Below are positions 26,686-35,225 of a stretch of DNA of 64,000 nucleotides, in pieces. The DNA is from Sphingomonas spermidinifaciens (GTDB lineage: Bacteria; Pseudomonadota; Alphaproteobacteria; Sphingomonadales; Sphingomonadaceae). Each line of letters starts with the position of its first letter. The stretch's first letter is position 1. The notes below the pieces were generated by a model. The model worked only from the letters and a program-made list of their open reading frames with translations. It made no database searches and had not been told where the DNA came from. The stretch spans positions 372,001-436,000 of the forward strand of contig NZ_NWMW01000002.1 of assembly GCF_002351485.1 (NCBI RefSeq), written 5' to 3'. A program made the position numbers and the translations under genes.

Positions 26686-27347
26686 AACTGCGCCGGCCGC
26701 GCCTGAGCTGCCTCTCGATCGCGATGATCCTGTTTGCCCTCATCATCCTGATCGTCGCGATCCTGTTGCGGCCGCTGACTCTGCCCAAGCCTGAGGCTCT
26801 GTCGGCGGCGTTTGCGCCAGTCGTCGTCGCCCCGCTGAAGCCAGTCTCCGCCTTTAATGCCATTGTCGATCCCGCCGCGCGGTCCGTCGCGCTGTTTCAG
26901 GAGGCAGGGCGTGTGATCCGGCATCCGCGCTGCATGAACTGCCACCCGCGCACAGATCGACCTACCCAGACCGACGCGATGCGCCCGCATATGCCCGCCG
27001 TGGCACGCGGCCCCGATGGCGCCGGCGACCCACACTTGCGCTGTGCGACCTGCCACAACGACGCGAACTTCACCGGCAGGGATGTGCCCGGCAATCCGCA
27101 ATGGCTGCTCGCGCTGATCGAACAGGCCTGGCAGGGCCGGTCGCTCGGTGAAACCTGCCGCCAGCTGTTCGATCCGGCGCGATCGTACATAACCCGCGCC
27201 GAGCTGCTTGAGCATATGGCGAACGACGCGCTGGTCGGCTGGGCATGGCATCCCGGTGGCGATCGCCCGCCTGCGCCCGGCACCCAGGCGCAATTCGGCG
27301 CGCTGATCGCAGCGTGGCGCGAAACCGACGCGCGGTGGCCGGCATGA
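26682..27347 (+). CDS. Membrane-anchored dihaem cytochrome c partner subunit
   Basis: 221 residues with an N-terminal membrane helix (CLSIAMILFALIILIVAILL) and two haem-attachment motifs, CMNCH (about residue 84) and CATCH (about residue 117). It is the likely electron acceptor linking the molybdenum hydroxylase to the respiratory chain, on the periplasmic side. The GTG start overlaps the 2Fe-2S gene stop by four bases, and the Mo-subunit gene follows 16 bases later, so the three form one operon. A dedicated cytochrome between the two hydroxylase genes fits the periplasmic branch of this enzyme family. Confidence 0.85.
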   Translation: MKLRRPRLSCLSIAMILFALIILIVAILLRPLTLPKPEALSAAFAPVVVAPLKPVSAFNAIVDPAARSVALFQEAGRVIRHPRCMNCHPRTDRPTQTDAMRPHMPAVARGPDGAGDPHLRCATCHNDANFTGRDVPGNPQWLLALIEQAWQGRSLGETCRQLFDPARSYITRAELLEHMANDALVGWAWHPGGDRPPAPGTQAQFGALIAAWRETDARWPA

Positions 27348-27363
27348 CTTCAGGAGAACAGCC

Positions 27364-29538
27364 ATGACCGACACGCCTCCAAGCGACACGCCCAAGCGCC
27401 GCTTCCGGTTGACGCGCCGCCGCATGATCCTGGGCAGCGGCCTGGTCGGCGGGGCGCTGGTGGTGGGCTATACTGCCATGAACCCGATGCAGGTCGGCGG
27501 CGCGCTGCTTACCGCCGGCGGCCCGGATTTTGATCCTGGCCCGTTCGGCCCGTATATCCGCATCGACGCCGATGGCGGCGTCGCGATCGTCAACCCGCAG
27601 CAGGAAATGGGGCAGGGCATCCATGCCGCGCTGGCGGCGATGATCGCCGAGGAGCTGGACGCCGATTGGGACACGGTGCGCGTGGTCGACGCGCGGGTGA
27701 ACTTCGCCGCTTATGGGCCGCAGATGACGGCGGGATCGCACGCCGTCGCCTATCATTGGGACAAGCTGCGCAAGACCGGGGCGGCCGCGCGGTCCATGTT
27801 CGTCGATGCCGCCGCGCTGCGCTGGCAGGTGCCGCGCCGGTTGATCACGGTGCAGAACGGCGTGGTCTCGCATCCGCAATCAAACCGTTCGGCCAGCTTT
27901 GCCGAGCTACTGACCGACGCCGCACGCCACGCGCCGCCGCGCGAGCCGGTGCTCAAGCGGCCGGAGGAATTCCGGCTGATCGGTACCGATCGCGTGCGGC
28001 GCAAGGATTGCGGCCCAAAAAGCACCGGTCGGCAGGTCTATACGCAGGATATCCAGCGTCCGGACATGCTGGTGGCGATGGTGGCGCACAGCCCGCGCTT
28101 CGGCGGTATGCTCAAGCGGTTCGACGACCGGGACGCCCGCCGGATCAAGGGCGTGGTCGATGTCTTTGCCATCGAAACCGGGGTTGCCGTGCTCGCGCAG
28201 GATACGCTGGCGGCGCGCCGGGGCCGCGATGCGCTGCGCATCGAATGGGATGACAGCGCGGCCGAGCGGCGCTCCTCGCCCGAACTGACCGCATGGTACC
28301 GCGACATCGCGGTCGGCCGCGCAGTGATCGACGCTACCAGCTTTGAGACGCGCGGCGATATCGAACAGCCGCAGACGGGCGACCGGTTCGAAACGACGAT
28401 CGACTTTCCCTATCTGGCCCATGCGCCGATGGAGCCGCTCGATTGCGTGGCGCAGGTTCGGGGCTGGGATGTCGATATCTGGTCGGGCAGTCATCTGGCG
28501 ACGCTGGATCAGGTGCAGGCGGCGCTGACCGCGCGCACCATTCCAGGCCGGGTGAAGCTGCACGTCCTCCCCGCTGGCGGCTCGTTCGGGCGGCGCGGGC
28601 TGATGTCGTGCGACTATCTGGTCGAATGCGTCCGCATCGCGCGCCGCACCGGACATCGTCCGGTCAAGCTGATGTGGACGCGCGAGGACGAGATGACCGG
28701 CGGCTATTACCGGCCGATGGTGCATCATCAGGCGTCGATCGTGCTGGGCGCTGACGGCCTGCCGAGCGATTGGCGGCACCGGATCGTCGCCCAGCGGCTG
28801 ATTCCGGTGGGCGACAATCCGCAAAATTCGGAAGGGGTTGCGGGATCGCCGTATTTCGCGGCCGCCAATACGCTCGATTGCCGCATCGCCAGCCCGGAGC
28901 TACCCGTCAGCGTCTCCTTCTGGCGGTCGGTCGGCCATTCGCACACCGCGATGGCGATGGAGCATATCGTCGATCAGCTCGCCCGCCGCGCTAGGCGCGA
29001 TCCGGCGGAGTATCGCCGGGCGCTCTATCAAAAGGCAGGTGCAACGGGTCGACTGCGGGTGCTCGAGGCCCTGTGCACCCGGGCAGGCTGGGGCAAGCCA
29101 CTGGAAGACGGCTGGGCGCGCGGCATGGCGCTTCATGACTGTTTCGGGACGATTGTCGGACAGGTCGCCGAGGTCCGCCTGGATTCGGGCCGTTTGGTGG
29201 TGCGCCGCGTTGTCGCCGTGGTCGATTGCGGCATTGCCGTCTCCCCGGATCAGGTCGCCGCGCAGATGGAGGGCGGGATCGGCTTCGGCCTCTCCGCCGC
29301 GCTGCACGGCGCGATCACGCTGAAGGACGGCGTGGTGCAGGAGGATAATTTCGACAGCTACGCACCCGTCCGCATGGACGAGATGCCCCTGGTCGAGACT
29401 CATATCCTGCCCTCCACCCGCCCGCCGACCGGCATGGGTGAGCCGGGCGTGCCTCCGATCGCCCCGGCCGTCGCCAACGCCTTGTTCGCGCTCACCGGCA
29501 CGCCGACGCGCAGCCTGCCGTTCGGCCGACAGGCGTAA
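27364..29538 (+). CDS. Mo-cofactor-binding large subunit, periplasmic molybdenum hydroxylase (IorB-like)
   Basis: 724 residues. The N-terminus carries a twin-arginine signal (RLTRRRMILGSGLVGGALVV), so the enzyme is exported folded. It contains the molybdopterin-cytosine-dinucleotide-binding segments of the xanthine dehydrogenase/isoquinoline 1-oxidoreductase family: PQQEMGQGIHAALAAMIAEE, GSFGRRGLMSCDYL and the terminal MGEPGVPPIAPAVANAL, with its catalytic Glu. It oxidises an aldehyde or N-heterocycle; the actual substrate is unknown. No FAD subunit is present, consistent with cytochrome c as electron acceptor. No Mo-insertion chaperone gene is visible nearby. Confidence 0.93.
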   Translation: MTDTPPSDTPKRRFRLTRRRMILGSGLVGGALVVGYTAMNPMQVGGALLTAGGPDFDPGPFGPYIRIDADGGVAIVNPQQEMGQGIHAALAAMIAEELDADWDTVRVVDARVNFAAYGPQMTAGSHAVAYHWDKLRKTGAAARSMFVDAAALRWQVPRRLITVQNGVVSHPQSNRSASFAELLTDAARHAPPREPVLKRPEEFRLIGTDRVRRKDCGPKSTGRQVYTQDIQRPDMLVAMVAHSPRFGGMLKRFDDRDARRIKGVVDVFAIETGVAVLAQDTLAARRGRDALRIEWDDSAAERRSSPELTAWYRDIAVGRAVIDATSFETRGDIEQPQTGDRFETTIDFPYLAHAPMEPLDCVAQVRGWDVDIWSGSHLATLDQVQAALTARTIPGRVKLHVLPAGGSFGRRGLMSCDYLVECVRIARRTGHRPVKLMWTREDEMTGGYYRPMVHHQASIVLGADGLPSDWRHRIVAQRLIPVGDNPQNSEGVAGSPYFAAANTLDCRIASPELPVSVSFWRSVGHSHTAMAMEHIVDQLARRARRDPAEYRRALYQKAGATGRLRVLEALCTRAGWGKPLEDGWARGMALHDCFGTIVGQVAEVRLDSGRLVVRRVVAVVDCGIAVSPDQVAAQMEGGIGFGLSAALHGAITLKDGVVQEDNFDSYAPVRMDEMPLVETHILPSTRPPTGMGEPGVPPIAPAVANALFALTGTPTRSLPFGRQA

Positions 29539-29556
29539 GGGCATCGAGTCGACCCC

Positions 29557-30480
29557 ATGATCGCCGCTTCCGCCCTTGACCTGATCGGCAGCACGCCGCT
29601 TGTCGCGCTGGATCGCGTCTGGCCAGGTCCGGGGCGGCTGGTCGCCAAGGCCGAGTTCCTCCAGCCCGGCGGCAGCGTGAAGGATCGGGCGGCGCGTGCC
29701 ATCCTGCTTGCAGCGCGCCGCGACGGCAGGCTGGCACACCGCACGCCGGTCGTCGAGATGAGCAGCGGCAATATGGGCGCCGGCCTCGCCGTCGCCTGTG
29801 CCGTGCTCGGCCACCCGCTGTTCGTCGCGATGTCCGCAGGCAATAGCCCCGAGCGCGTGAAGATGCTGGAGGGGCTTGGTGCTGCGGTCGTACTCGTGCC
29901 GCAGGTCGATGGCGTTCCCGGCCAAGTGACCGGCGCGGACGTCGAAGCCGCGGCAGTGGCAGCGCGCGACCTCGCCAAGGAAACGGGGGGCTTCTATGTC
30001 GATCAGTTCAATGCGGTGGAGGGCATTGCTGCCCATGAACAAACCGGCATTGAGATACTGGAACAGGCGGGAAGGCGCGTCGATGCCTGGGTTGCTGCCG
30101 TCGGTTCGGGCTGCTCATTCGTCGGCGTGGCCCGCAGGCTTCGCGCCGCTAATCCGGCAACCCGTTGCATGGTCGTCGAACCCGAGGGATCACGCCCGCT
30201 CGCTGGCGAGACCGTTCGCAAGGCGCGGCATATGCTGCAGGGGACTGGCTATGGCCGGACGCCTCCGCATTGGGACGCATCGTTAATGGACGCGAGCATT
30301 GCTGTCTCTGACGAAGAGGCGGTGCATTGGCGCAACAGGCTGGCGCATGAGGAAGGTCTGTATATCGGCTATTCCGCCGCCGCGAATGTTTGCGCCGCCG
30401 TCAAGTTGATGAAATCGGGTAAGCTGCGGCCTGACGCGCTCGTCGTCACCCTGCTCTGTGACACCGGATTGAAATACTGA
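29557..30480 (+). CDS. PLP-dependent cysteine synthase/cystathionine beta-synthase-like enzyme
   Basis: 307 residues, a fold-type II PLP enzyme. The Schiff-base Lys is in PGGSVKDRAARAIL, the Asn/Ser loop is SSGNMGAGLA, and the PLP-phosphate-binding glycine loop is VGSGCSFVGVARRL. It ends with LLCDTGLKY, the typical cysteine-synthase-like C-terminus. It could make cysteine or a related beta-substituted amino acid. It follows the Mo subunit by 18 bases in the same direction, so it may belong to the hydroxylase operon; its role there is not obvious. Confidence 0.85.
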   Translation: MIAASALDLIGSTPLVALDRVWPGPGRLVAKAEFLQPGGSVKDRAARAILLAARRDGRLAHRTPVVEMSSGNMGAGLAVACAVLGHPLFVAMSAGNSPERVKMLEGLGAAVVLVPQVDGVPGQVTGADVEAAAVAARDLAKETGGFYVDQFNAVEGIAAHEQTGIEILEQAGRRVDAWVAAVGSGCSFVGVARRLRAANPATRCMVVEPEGSRPLAGETVRKARHMLQGTGYGRTPPHWDASLMDASIAVSDEEAVHWRNRLAHEEGLYIGYSAAANVCAAVKLMKSGKLRPDALVVTLLCDTGLKY

Positions 30481-30621
30481 TGTGGCGCGCCGATCCGTCG
30501 AGCCAGCACCAATCGGTAGAACGGCACCCTCGACATACTGGCAATGCATAAAATCGACGCTTGTTTGCTCGGCTCCGGGGGCAGCAACAGGCACGGGATT
30601 CATCTGATGAGGATCAACGAC

Positions 30622-31230
30622 ATGACCGTATTTCGCTTTTGCCTAGCCGCCGCGCTGCTCGCAGCATCGCTGTCTGGCATAGCATCGGCGCAGACAACGG
30701 CGCAGGATCTGCCGCGCCGTAATCCCGAAATGTCGTGGCCCAGCGGCTTTGAGCCATCGGAGGCCGACACCTTCAACCACAACAAACTGTTGATCGAGAC
30801 CGACTGCGGAATGGTTTATGACATCCTGACAAAGCCGGACGAATGGCCTTTTTGGCTTCCAATCGCATCGAAGGTTCGCGTCTCGACGCCGGCGCAGCCG
30901 ATGACAGTTGGCAGCCGCTTCGCATGGTCGGTGTTCAACATCGCAATCGAAAGTAACGTCTTCGTGGCCGAGCCGGGTCGCCGCTTTGGCTATACCGTCA
31001 CGCCGCCGGGTCCGCCGCCCCTTTACGCGCAGAGCTGGCTATTTCAGCCGGTCGAACAGGGGTGTCTCGTCACGACTGAAGAAATGGGCATGGGCGACCT
31101 TGCCAAGCAGACCACGGCGTCGGGCTCGCGTCTCGTCCATGTCGCACACGATCTCTGGCTTGCAGCACTCCGCTGGCAGTCGCTTTTCGGCAAAGCGCCG
31201 GGATTCGGGAACAAGCCGGTCGCGGAATAG
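30622..31230 (+). CDS. Secreted SRPBCC-domain protein
   Basis: 202 residues with a signal peptide (MTVFRFCLAAALLAASLSGI, cleavage near ASAQ). An SRPBCC (START-like) beta-grasp follows, with CGMVYDILTKPDEWPFWLP and GSRFAWSVFNIAIES. Such domains bind hydrophobic ligands; the secreted location is less common. ATG 30622 is chosen because GAGGATC lies upstream and it begins the signal peptide; 30607 is an alternative. It is the last gene of the plus-strand series from 23559, separated from the cysteine-synthase-like gene by about 140 bases. Confidence 0.75.
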   Translation: MTVFRFCLAAALLAASLSGIASAQTTAQDLPRRNPEMSWPSGFEPSEADTFNHNKLLIETDCGMVYDILTKPDEWPFWLPIASKVRVSTPAQPMTVGSRFAWSVFNIAIESNVFVAEPGRRFGYTVTPPGPPPLYAQSWLFQPVEQGCLVTTEEMGMGDLAKQTTASGSRLVHVAHDLWLAALRWQSLFGKAPGFGNKPVAE

Positions 31231-31661
31231 GGTGTTGGGTGTCGTCGAGGGTTGAACAAATCGGCGAAGATCGCTGGCCTTCTGTCGTTGCCCGTCTTGC
31301 TCTCCAGCGTCCTCAGCCCCGCGGCTGCGTCCTTCGCGTCCGACCGACGGTGAAGTCGGCCCTTACCGCCACGATCGTTGGCCAACAACCGCGCACGAAC
31401 GCCAGCAGATCGGCGTTGATGAGATCAACTGAAGAATCGACTTGCAGACTCCTCCGCCTTTGGTCGACCGTTCCGGCGCATCACCGGCGTGAGGCCGCAT
31501 GCTTGTCGCCAGCACTTTGGCCGCCAGCGGCAAACCAAGCGCTGACGCCGAGAACCCCGCGGCGAGGGTCACGCCGCGCACCTCCACTGACAAGTGATGA
31601 CAGTGTAAAGTTCCGTATTAATTGTTGTTATCGACGATGAATACCAGGCATGCAGTCCTCG
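31231..31661. other. Degraded or intergenic region beside IS fragment
   Basis: About 430 bases without a recognised gene. One minus-strand GTG frame (31363-31572) has a GGAGG upstream and begins with a hydrophobic stretch (TLAAGFSASALGLPLAAKVL), but the rest is not protein-like. The block lies between the SRPBCC gene and an IS5-type fragment and may be junk left by insertion and deletion. Confidence 0.4.
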
Positions 31662-31775
31662 GGGGCAAGGGCGTGGAGCTTGGTGCTCATGCCGTCCTTG
31701 ATGCGCCCGATCCGGCGGCCAAGATTCCTTTCCTACCCTCAGGCTCGAGGCCGTGCGGTGTGCCTGCCCGCACCG
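31662..31775 (-). mobile_element. IS5-type transposase fragment
   Basis: The minus-strand translation AHRTASSLRVGKES then a shifted RAHQGRHEHQAP closely matches AHRTASSLRVKKG and GRTRGGHEHHAS of the IS5-type pseudogene at 52411-53165. At DNA level 31662-31775 aligns with about 52785-52875 in the same orientation, with scattered differences. Only about 110 bases remain, so it is a deletion scar. It abuts a truncated metal-sensor gene. Confidence 0.75.
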
Positions 31776-31922
31776 AAAGTTGGCTACGCCAATCCCCGTG
31801 GAGGACAGCATGAAGCTGTGCGCCCGGTGGATGTGGGGGTGCACGAGCTGGTGACCGATCAGAACGCCGGCGATCGCGGCAACGAGGGCGATGATAGCGA
31901 CCATCGCCAGGCGCTTCATCAT
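31776..31922 (-). pseudogene. Truncated periplasmic heavy-metal-sensor-like gene
   Basis: Only the start remains: MMKRLAMVAIIALVAAIAGV, then LIGHQLVHPHIHRAHSFM. This is an uncleaved signal anchor followed by a His-rich segment, as in small periplasmic metal sensors (CnrX/ZraP-like). The frame then runs into unrelated sequence and the IS5 fragment. Its ATG overlaps the stop of the upstream decayed gene, so they were once an operon. The link to copper genes next door is by position. Confidence 0.5.
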
Positions 31923-32192
31923 TGGCCGATCAGGAGCGTCGACGGCGCCAATGGGTTCGAGGCATCGAAGGATGAAGTGATGGCGGCGGCTTGCGCATTG
32001 GCAGCGGGTCCGGCGTTGCCTATGCCGCCGAGCAGCAGCGCGAATGCGGCCGCCCGAGCGTGGCCCGGGCCCGATCGCCCTGGCCGACTCGCGGCCGATG
32101 GCGCGCGGTATCCTGTCCTCGAGCCCCGCCAGCCCGGGATGTTCAGCACTCCCTGAAAACCACGCCAGCGCGTCGTCAATCTGTACGCTCAG
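31919..32192 (-). pseudogene. Frameshifted small membrane gene upstream of metal sensor
   Basis: Protein-like text is split over two minus-strand frames: LSVQIDDALAWFSGSAEHPG then LAGLEDRIPRAIGRESARAI, and FALLLGGIGNAGPAANAQAA then AITSSFDASNPLAPSTLLIG with stop at 31919. An indel near 32085 separates them. GGAGG sits seven bases before a CTG where an ATG would be expected, so the start may be lost too. The topology (cytoplasmic N-terminus, one membrane helix, periplasmic tail) resembles a small anti-sigma-like protein next to a metal sensor; this identity is inference. Confidence 0.45.
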
Positions 32193-32253
32193 CTGTTTTC
32201 CTCCACCCCCGTGCAGCCAATACGCGCCCGCCGCGCGAATCCTCACCCTTTGA

Positions 32254-32284
32254 TTGAGGGATGCGCCGGCGACGTGCGTATAGT
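32254..32284 (+). promoter_or_regulatory. Possible promoter of copC with 19-base spacer
   Basis: TTGAGG (32254-32259) and TATAGT (32279-32284) are separated by 19 bases, longer than usual but typical for MerR/CueR-activated metal promoters. A short CCCT/AGGG repeat surrounds the -35 box. No MerR-type regulator lies in the window, so this is only a suggestion. Confidence 0.3.
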
Positions 32285-32308
32285 CGGCAAGTACCACAGG
32301 AGACCGAC

Positions 32309-32695
32309 ATGAAACTCAAATTGAAGTCGCTGGCGCTGGCCACCGTGGCTGTCGCCACGATGTCGACTGCCGCACTCGCCCACCCAAAGCTGGTCACCGC
32401 CACACCCGCGGCCAATGCGACCGTCTCGGGCACCAAAACCGTCAAGCTGACCTTCAGCGAGCGGGTCATGCCGAAGTTGTCGAGTGCGACGCTGGTCATG
32501 ACCGGCATGCCCGGCATGAAGAATCATCCTGACATGAAAATGACGGGAGTCACCAGCGCCATCGCTGGCGACGGCAAGTCGATCGTTCTGACCTCTGCAA
32601 AGGCTCTTCCGGCCGGCAGCTACCGCGCCGATTGGGTCATCGTCGGTTCGGACACGCATCGTATTACCGGCACGCATAGCTTCAACGTCCGCTGA
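32309..32695 (+). CDS. copC: CopC copper-binding periplasmic protein
   Basis: 128 residues with a signal peptide ending ALAH; the mature N-terminal His is a copper ligand in CopC proteins. The CopC fold has HPKLVTATPAANATVSG, LTFSERVMPK and the C-terminal DTHRITGTHSFNVR, with His residues of the second site. The Met-rich stretch MTGMPGMKNHPDMKMTG could bind Cu(I). ATG 32309 follows AGGAG. CopD follows after five bases, the standard pair for periplasmic copper handling and uptake. Confidence 0.93.
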   Translation: MKLKLKSLALATVAVATMSTAALAHPKLVTATPAANATVSGTKTVKLTFSERVMPKLSSATLVMTGMPGMKNHPDMKMTGVTSAIAGDGKSIVLTSAKALPAGSYRADWVIVGSDTHRITGTHSFNVR

Positions 32696-32700
32696 TCCTG

Positions 32701-33585
32701 ATGGATTCGGTCGTGGTCGGGCTGCGTTTCGCCGCCTATGTCGACCTGATGTTGCTGGCCGGGTTCGCTCTAGGCGGTGGGCTTGGCCGCCACGCCCCCG
32801 CTATCAGCAGGCGGGTGGTCGCTGCGTTGTCGGCGATCGGCGCCATCATCACCGTCGCTCAATTTGGCGCGACCTGCCTGGCCATGACGGGCAACGACAT
32901 GGCGGCGCTCGACGGCGAGATGCTCGCGTTCATGGCGTTCGAGACGTCGATGGGCATCTCGCACGTCATCCGCGCGACGGCACTCGGCCTTCTCACGGTG
33001 ATTTCCGCCACGGGTCGGGCAGGCAGGCCGCTGGTGGCGGGCTTGGCGATCGTGGCGTTAGGTTCGCTCGCCTGGACCGGCCATGCAGGAGCGTCCGAGG
33101 CGGCGCTCGGATGGCTTCATCGTTCGAGCGACATCGTCCATCTGCTGTCAGGTGCGATCTGGATCGCCGCCTTGGCGATGTTCGCGCGCATCCTGCTGGC
33201 CAATTTCTCGGTTCCAGGGTCGGCGGAGCGCGCACTAGCAGCGCTTAAACGCTTCTCAAGCGTCGGAACGGCCGTCGTTGGGGCGATCGTGGTTACCGGG
33301 GCCGTGAACCTGGTCGCGATCGTGGGCATTGACGGAATCTGGGCATCAGTCCGTACGGACTATGGGCGCTTGCTGGTAATAAAGTTGATGTTGCTCGCCG
33401 GAATGCTTTGCCTAGCGGCAGGCAACCGATGGATCCTCGTGCCGCAGCTAAAAACTTCGTTGGAAGCCGGGCATCATGCAGCTGCACTGCGCCGCCTTCA
33501 CCTGGCGATCCGGACCGAGACTATGCTGGCGCTCGCCTTACTGGCCGTCGTGGCTGTGCTCGGCACCTTGTCACCGGCGGGCTGA
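32701..33585 (+). CDS. copD: CopD family copper resistance membrane protein
   Basis: 294 residues with about eight membrane helices, matching the CopD domain: the segments WTGHAGASEAALGWLHRSSD and HLLSGAIWIAALAMFARILL carry the conserved Trp/His positions, and LLVIKLMLLAGMLCLAAGNR closes the family pattern. It moves copper across the inner membrane together with CopC. It starts five bases after copC, and DUF305 follows about 50 bases later, so a copper operon is likely. Confidence 0.92.
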   Translation: MDSVVVGLRFAAYVDLMLLAGFALGGGLGRHAPAISRRVVAALSAIGAIITVAQFGATCLAMTGNDMAALDGEMLAFMAFETSMGISHVIRATALGLLTVISATGRAGRPLVAGLAIVALGSLAWTGHAGASEAALGWLHRSSDIVHLLSGAIWIAALAMFARILLANFSVPGSAERALAALKRFSSVGTAVVGAIVVTGAVNLVAIVGIDGIWASVRTDYGRLLVIKLMLLAGMLCLAAGNRWILVPQLKTSLEAGHHAAALRRLHLAIRTETMLALALLAVVAVLGTLSPAG

Positions 33586-33634
33586 ACGGCACCCAACCAT
33601 CACCCCCAGCGTTAACGTATTTCAGGAGAGTGTC

Positions 33635-34048
33635 ATGACCACGCACCGACTCTTTATCCTACCCATTGTCACAGTGTCTCTGATCATTGCAGGATGCTCG
33701 GCCGCACCTGAGCAGGCCGATGTGGGTAATGCCACGACTGCGATGCCGATGCCCTCGAATGGCGCGATGCCGATGGGCATGGCCGCCAACCCTGGCGATC
33801 CGCCCGCGACGCAGGGTTACAAGAAGTCGATGAGCGACATGATGGCGAACATGCCTACGTACACGGGCGACGCCGACGCGGACTTCATGCGCCAGATGAA
33901 GGTGCATCACGGTTCGGCTATCGCAATGGCACAGGTCGAATTGAATCACGGCAAGGACGCTAAGGCTCGCGCGCTGGCGGAGAAGATCATTGGCGATCAA
34001 CGTGCCGAGATCGCGCAGATCGACGCGTGGCTCGCAGCCAGGAAATGA
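33635..34048 (+). CDS. DUF305 lipoprotein, copper-operon associated
   Basis: 137 residues with a lipoprotein signal peptide; the lipobox IIAGC gives a lipidated Cys. The region after it is Met- and Pro-rich (TAMPMPSNGAMPMGMAANP), a plausible Cu(I)-binding stretch. The DUF305 domain follows: DFMRQMKVHHGSAIAMAQ, with the conserved Met/His motif, and KARALAEKIIGDQRAEIAQI. Members occur often with copper resistance genes. It shares direction with copC and copD. Confidence 0.88.
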   Translation: MTTHRLFILPIVTVSLIIAGCSAAPEQADVGNATTAMPMPSNGAMPMGMAANPGDPPATQGYKKSMSDMMANMPTYTGDADADFMRQMKVHHGSAIAMAQVELNHGKDAKARALAEKIIGDQRAEIAQIDAWLAARK

Positions 34049-34242
34049 CCCGCTTGACCCTAACGTAATGTCAAACACTATTGAGCGGTCATCGAGGACG
34101 ACTCAGATGCCAACGTTGGCCACGCTGCCGACCAGAAGCACGGCTGCTGCTCGATCAGAAAGGGTGCCAACCCAAGGCAGCGTCGGCCACCGCTCCGCTC
34201 TGAACGATGCCTGTCGACCCGTTGAAAGCGGCCCACGATCAG

Positions 34243-35157
34243 TCATTCGGCGTCCGGTCGCCGCTGCCGAGAAGCTGTCGCTCGTTCATCCTTCGTCCTC
34301 CAGGTCACAGGAATGCGGAGATAGGTGACACCGTTGGCGAGCGCTTCCTCGAAACGGCCGGCGCGGATGTTGACCTGGATCGACGGCAGCAGGAGCTTGG
34401 GCACCGACAGTCCGGCGTCCCGCTGCTCGCGCATCGCGACAAAGTCATCCTCGCTCGCGCCGTCATGCACATGAACGCTTGCGCGCCGCTGTTCGCCCAC
34501 AGTGGTTTCCCAGCGATAGTCGTGGCGTCCCGGCGCCTTGTAATCGTGGCAGAGGAACAGCCGTGTCGCGTCCGGCAGCGCCAGCAGACGGCGGATCGAG
34601 CGATATAGCGTTCTCGCATCGCCGCCAGGGAAGTCGGCGCGCGCGGTGCCATAGTCGGGCATGAACAGCGTGTCGCCGACGAATGCCGCGTCACCGATCA
34701 GATAGGTGACGTCGGCTGGGGTATGGCCGGGCACATGCAACACCTCCACCTCCAGCCCGCCGATCACGAAGAGGTCGCCGTCATCGAACAGCCGGTCGAA
34801 ATCCGACCCGTCGGTCTTCAGATCGTCCATCGCGAAGACCGGGCGGAAGATCTTCTGCACGTCGCGGATGTGCGCGCCGATGCCGATCCATGCACCGGTC
34901 CTCGCCTTGATGAACGGCGCGGCGGACAGGTGGTCGGCATGGGCATGCGTCTCCAGCACCATTTCGATCCGCCAGTCGTACTCGGTGGCGAAGGCGATGA
35001 TCCGCTCGGCCGATCGGGTATCCGCCTCGCCGCTCGCAAGGTCGAAGTCGAGCACGGGATCGATCACCGCGGCGACGCGCGTCCCCGGGTCGCCGACCAG
35101 ATAGCTGATCGTGTTGGTGGGCTCGTCGAAGAAGGCTTCGATGAAGGGCTGGCTCAT
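34243..35157 (-). CDS. Metallo-beta-lactamase-fold persulfide dioxygenase-like protein
   Basis: 304 residues. The metal motif is ETHAHADHLSAA (H-x-H-x-D-H), with further ligands His in VPGHTPADV, Asp in VGDTLFMPDYG and His in LFLCHDYK. The layout and length match ETHE1/BigR-operon-type persulfide dioxygenases (mononuclear iron) that oxidise glutathione persulfide to sulfite. ATG 35157 has an excellent GGAGGAAAT. It is divergent from the ArsR-type repressor and flanked by rhodanese and TauE genes, which makes sulfide/persulfide detoxification its most likely job. Confidence 0.9.
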   Translation of the reverse strand: MSQPFIEAFFDEPTNTISYLVGDPGTRVAAVIDPVLDFDLASGEADTRSAERIIAFATEYDWRIEMVLETHAHADHLSAAPFIKARTGAWIGIGAHIRDVQKIFRPVFAMDDLKTDGSDFDRLFDDGDLFVIGGLEVEVLHVPGHTPADVTYLIGDAAFVGDTLFMPDYGTARADFPGGDARTLYRSIRRLLALPDATRLFLCHDYKAPGRHDYRWETTVGEQRRASVHVHDGASEDDFVAMREQRDAGLSVPKLLLPSIQVNIRAGRFEEALANGVTYLRIPVTWRTKDERATASRQRRPDAE

Positions 35158-35178
35158 GATTTCCTCCGTCAGCTCTTG

Positions 35179-35216
35179 CTAATATATTAGAAGATTCTAC
35201 ATAAGCAATATCTTAT
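35179..35216. promoter_or_regulatory. Palindromic AT-rich operator region of the SqrR/BigR-like repressor
   Basis: CTAATATATTAG at 35179-35190 is a perfect 12-bp palindrome. ATAAG (35201-35205) and CTTAT (35212-35216) form a second inverted repeat. Both lie in the short divergent region between the dioxygenase (start 35157) and repressor (start 35226) genes. AT-rich imperfect palindromes are known operators of BigR/SqrR proteins, so these are candidate binding sites controlling both directions. Confidence 0.6.
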
Positions 35217-35225
35217 GGAGTGCCG

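Noticed and set aside
31363-31572. GTG frame with GGAGG upstream and a hydrophobic start on the minus strand
   Set aside because: The second half is not protein-like and it lies in DNA scarred by an insertion sequence; kept only as a remark.
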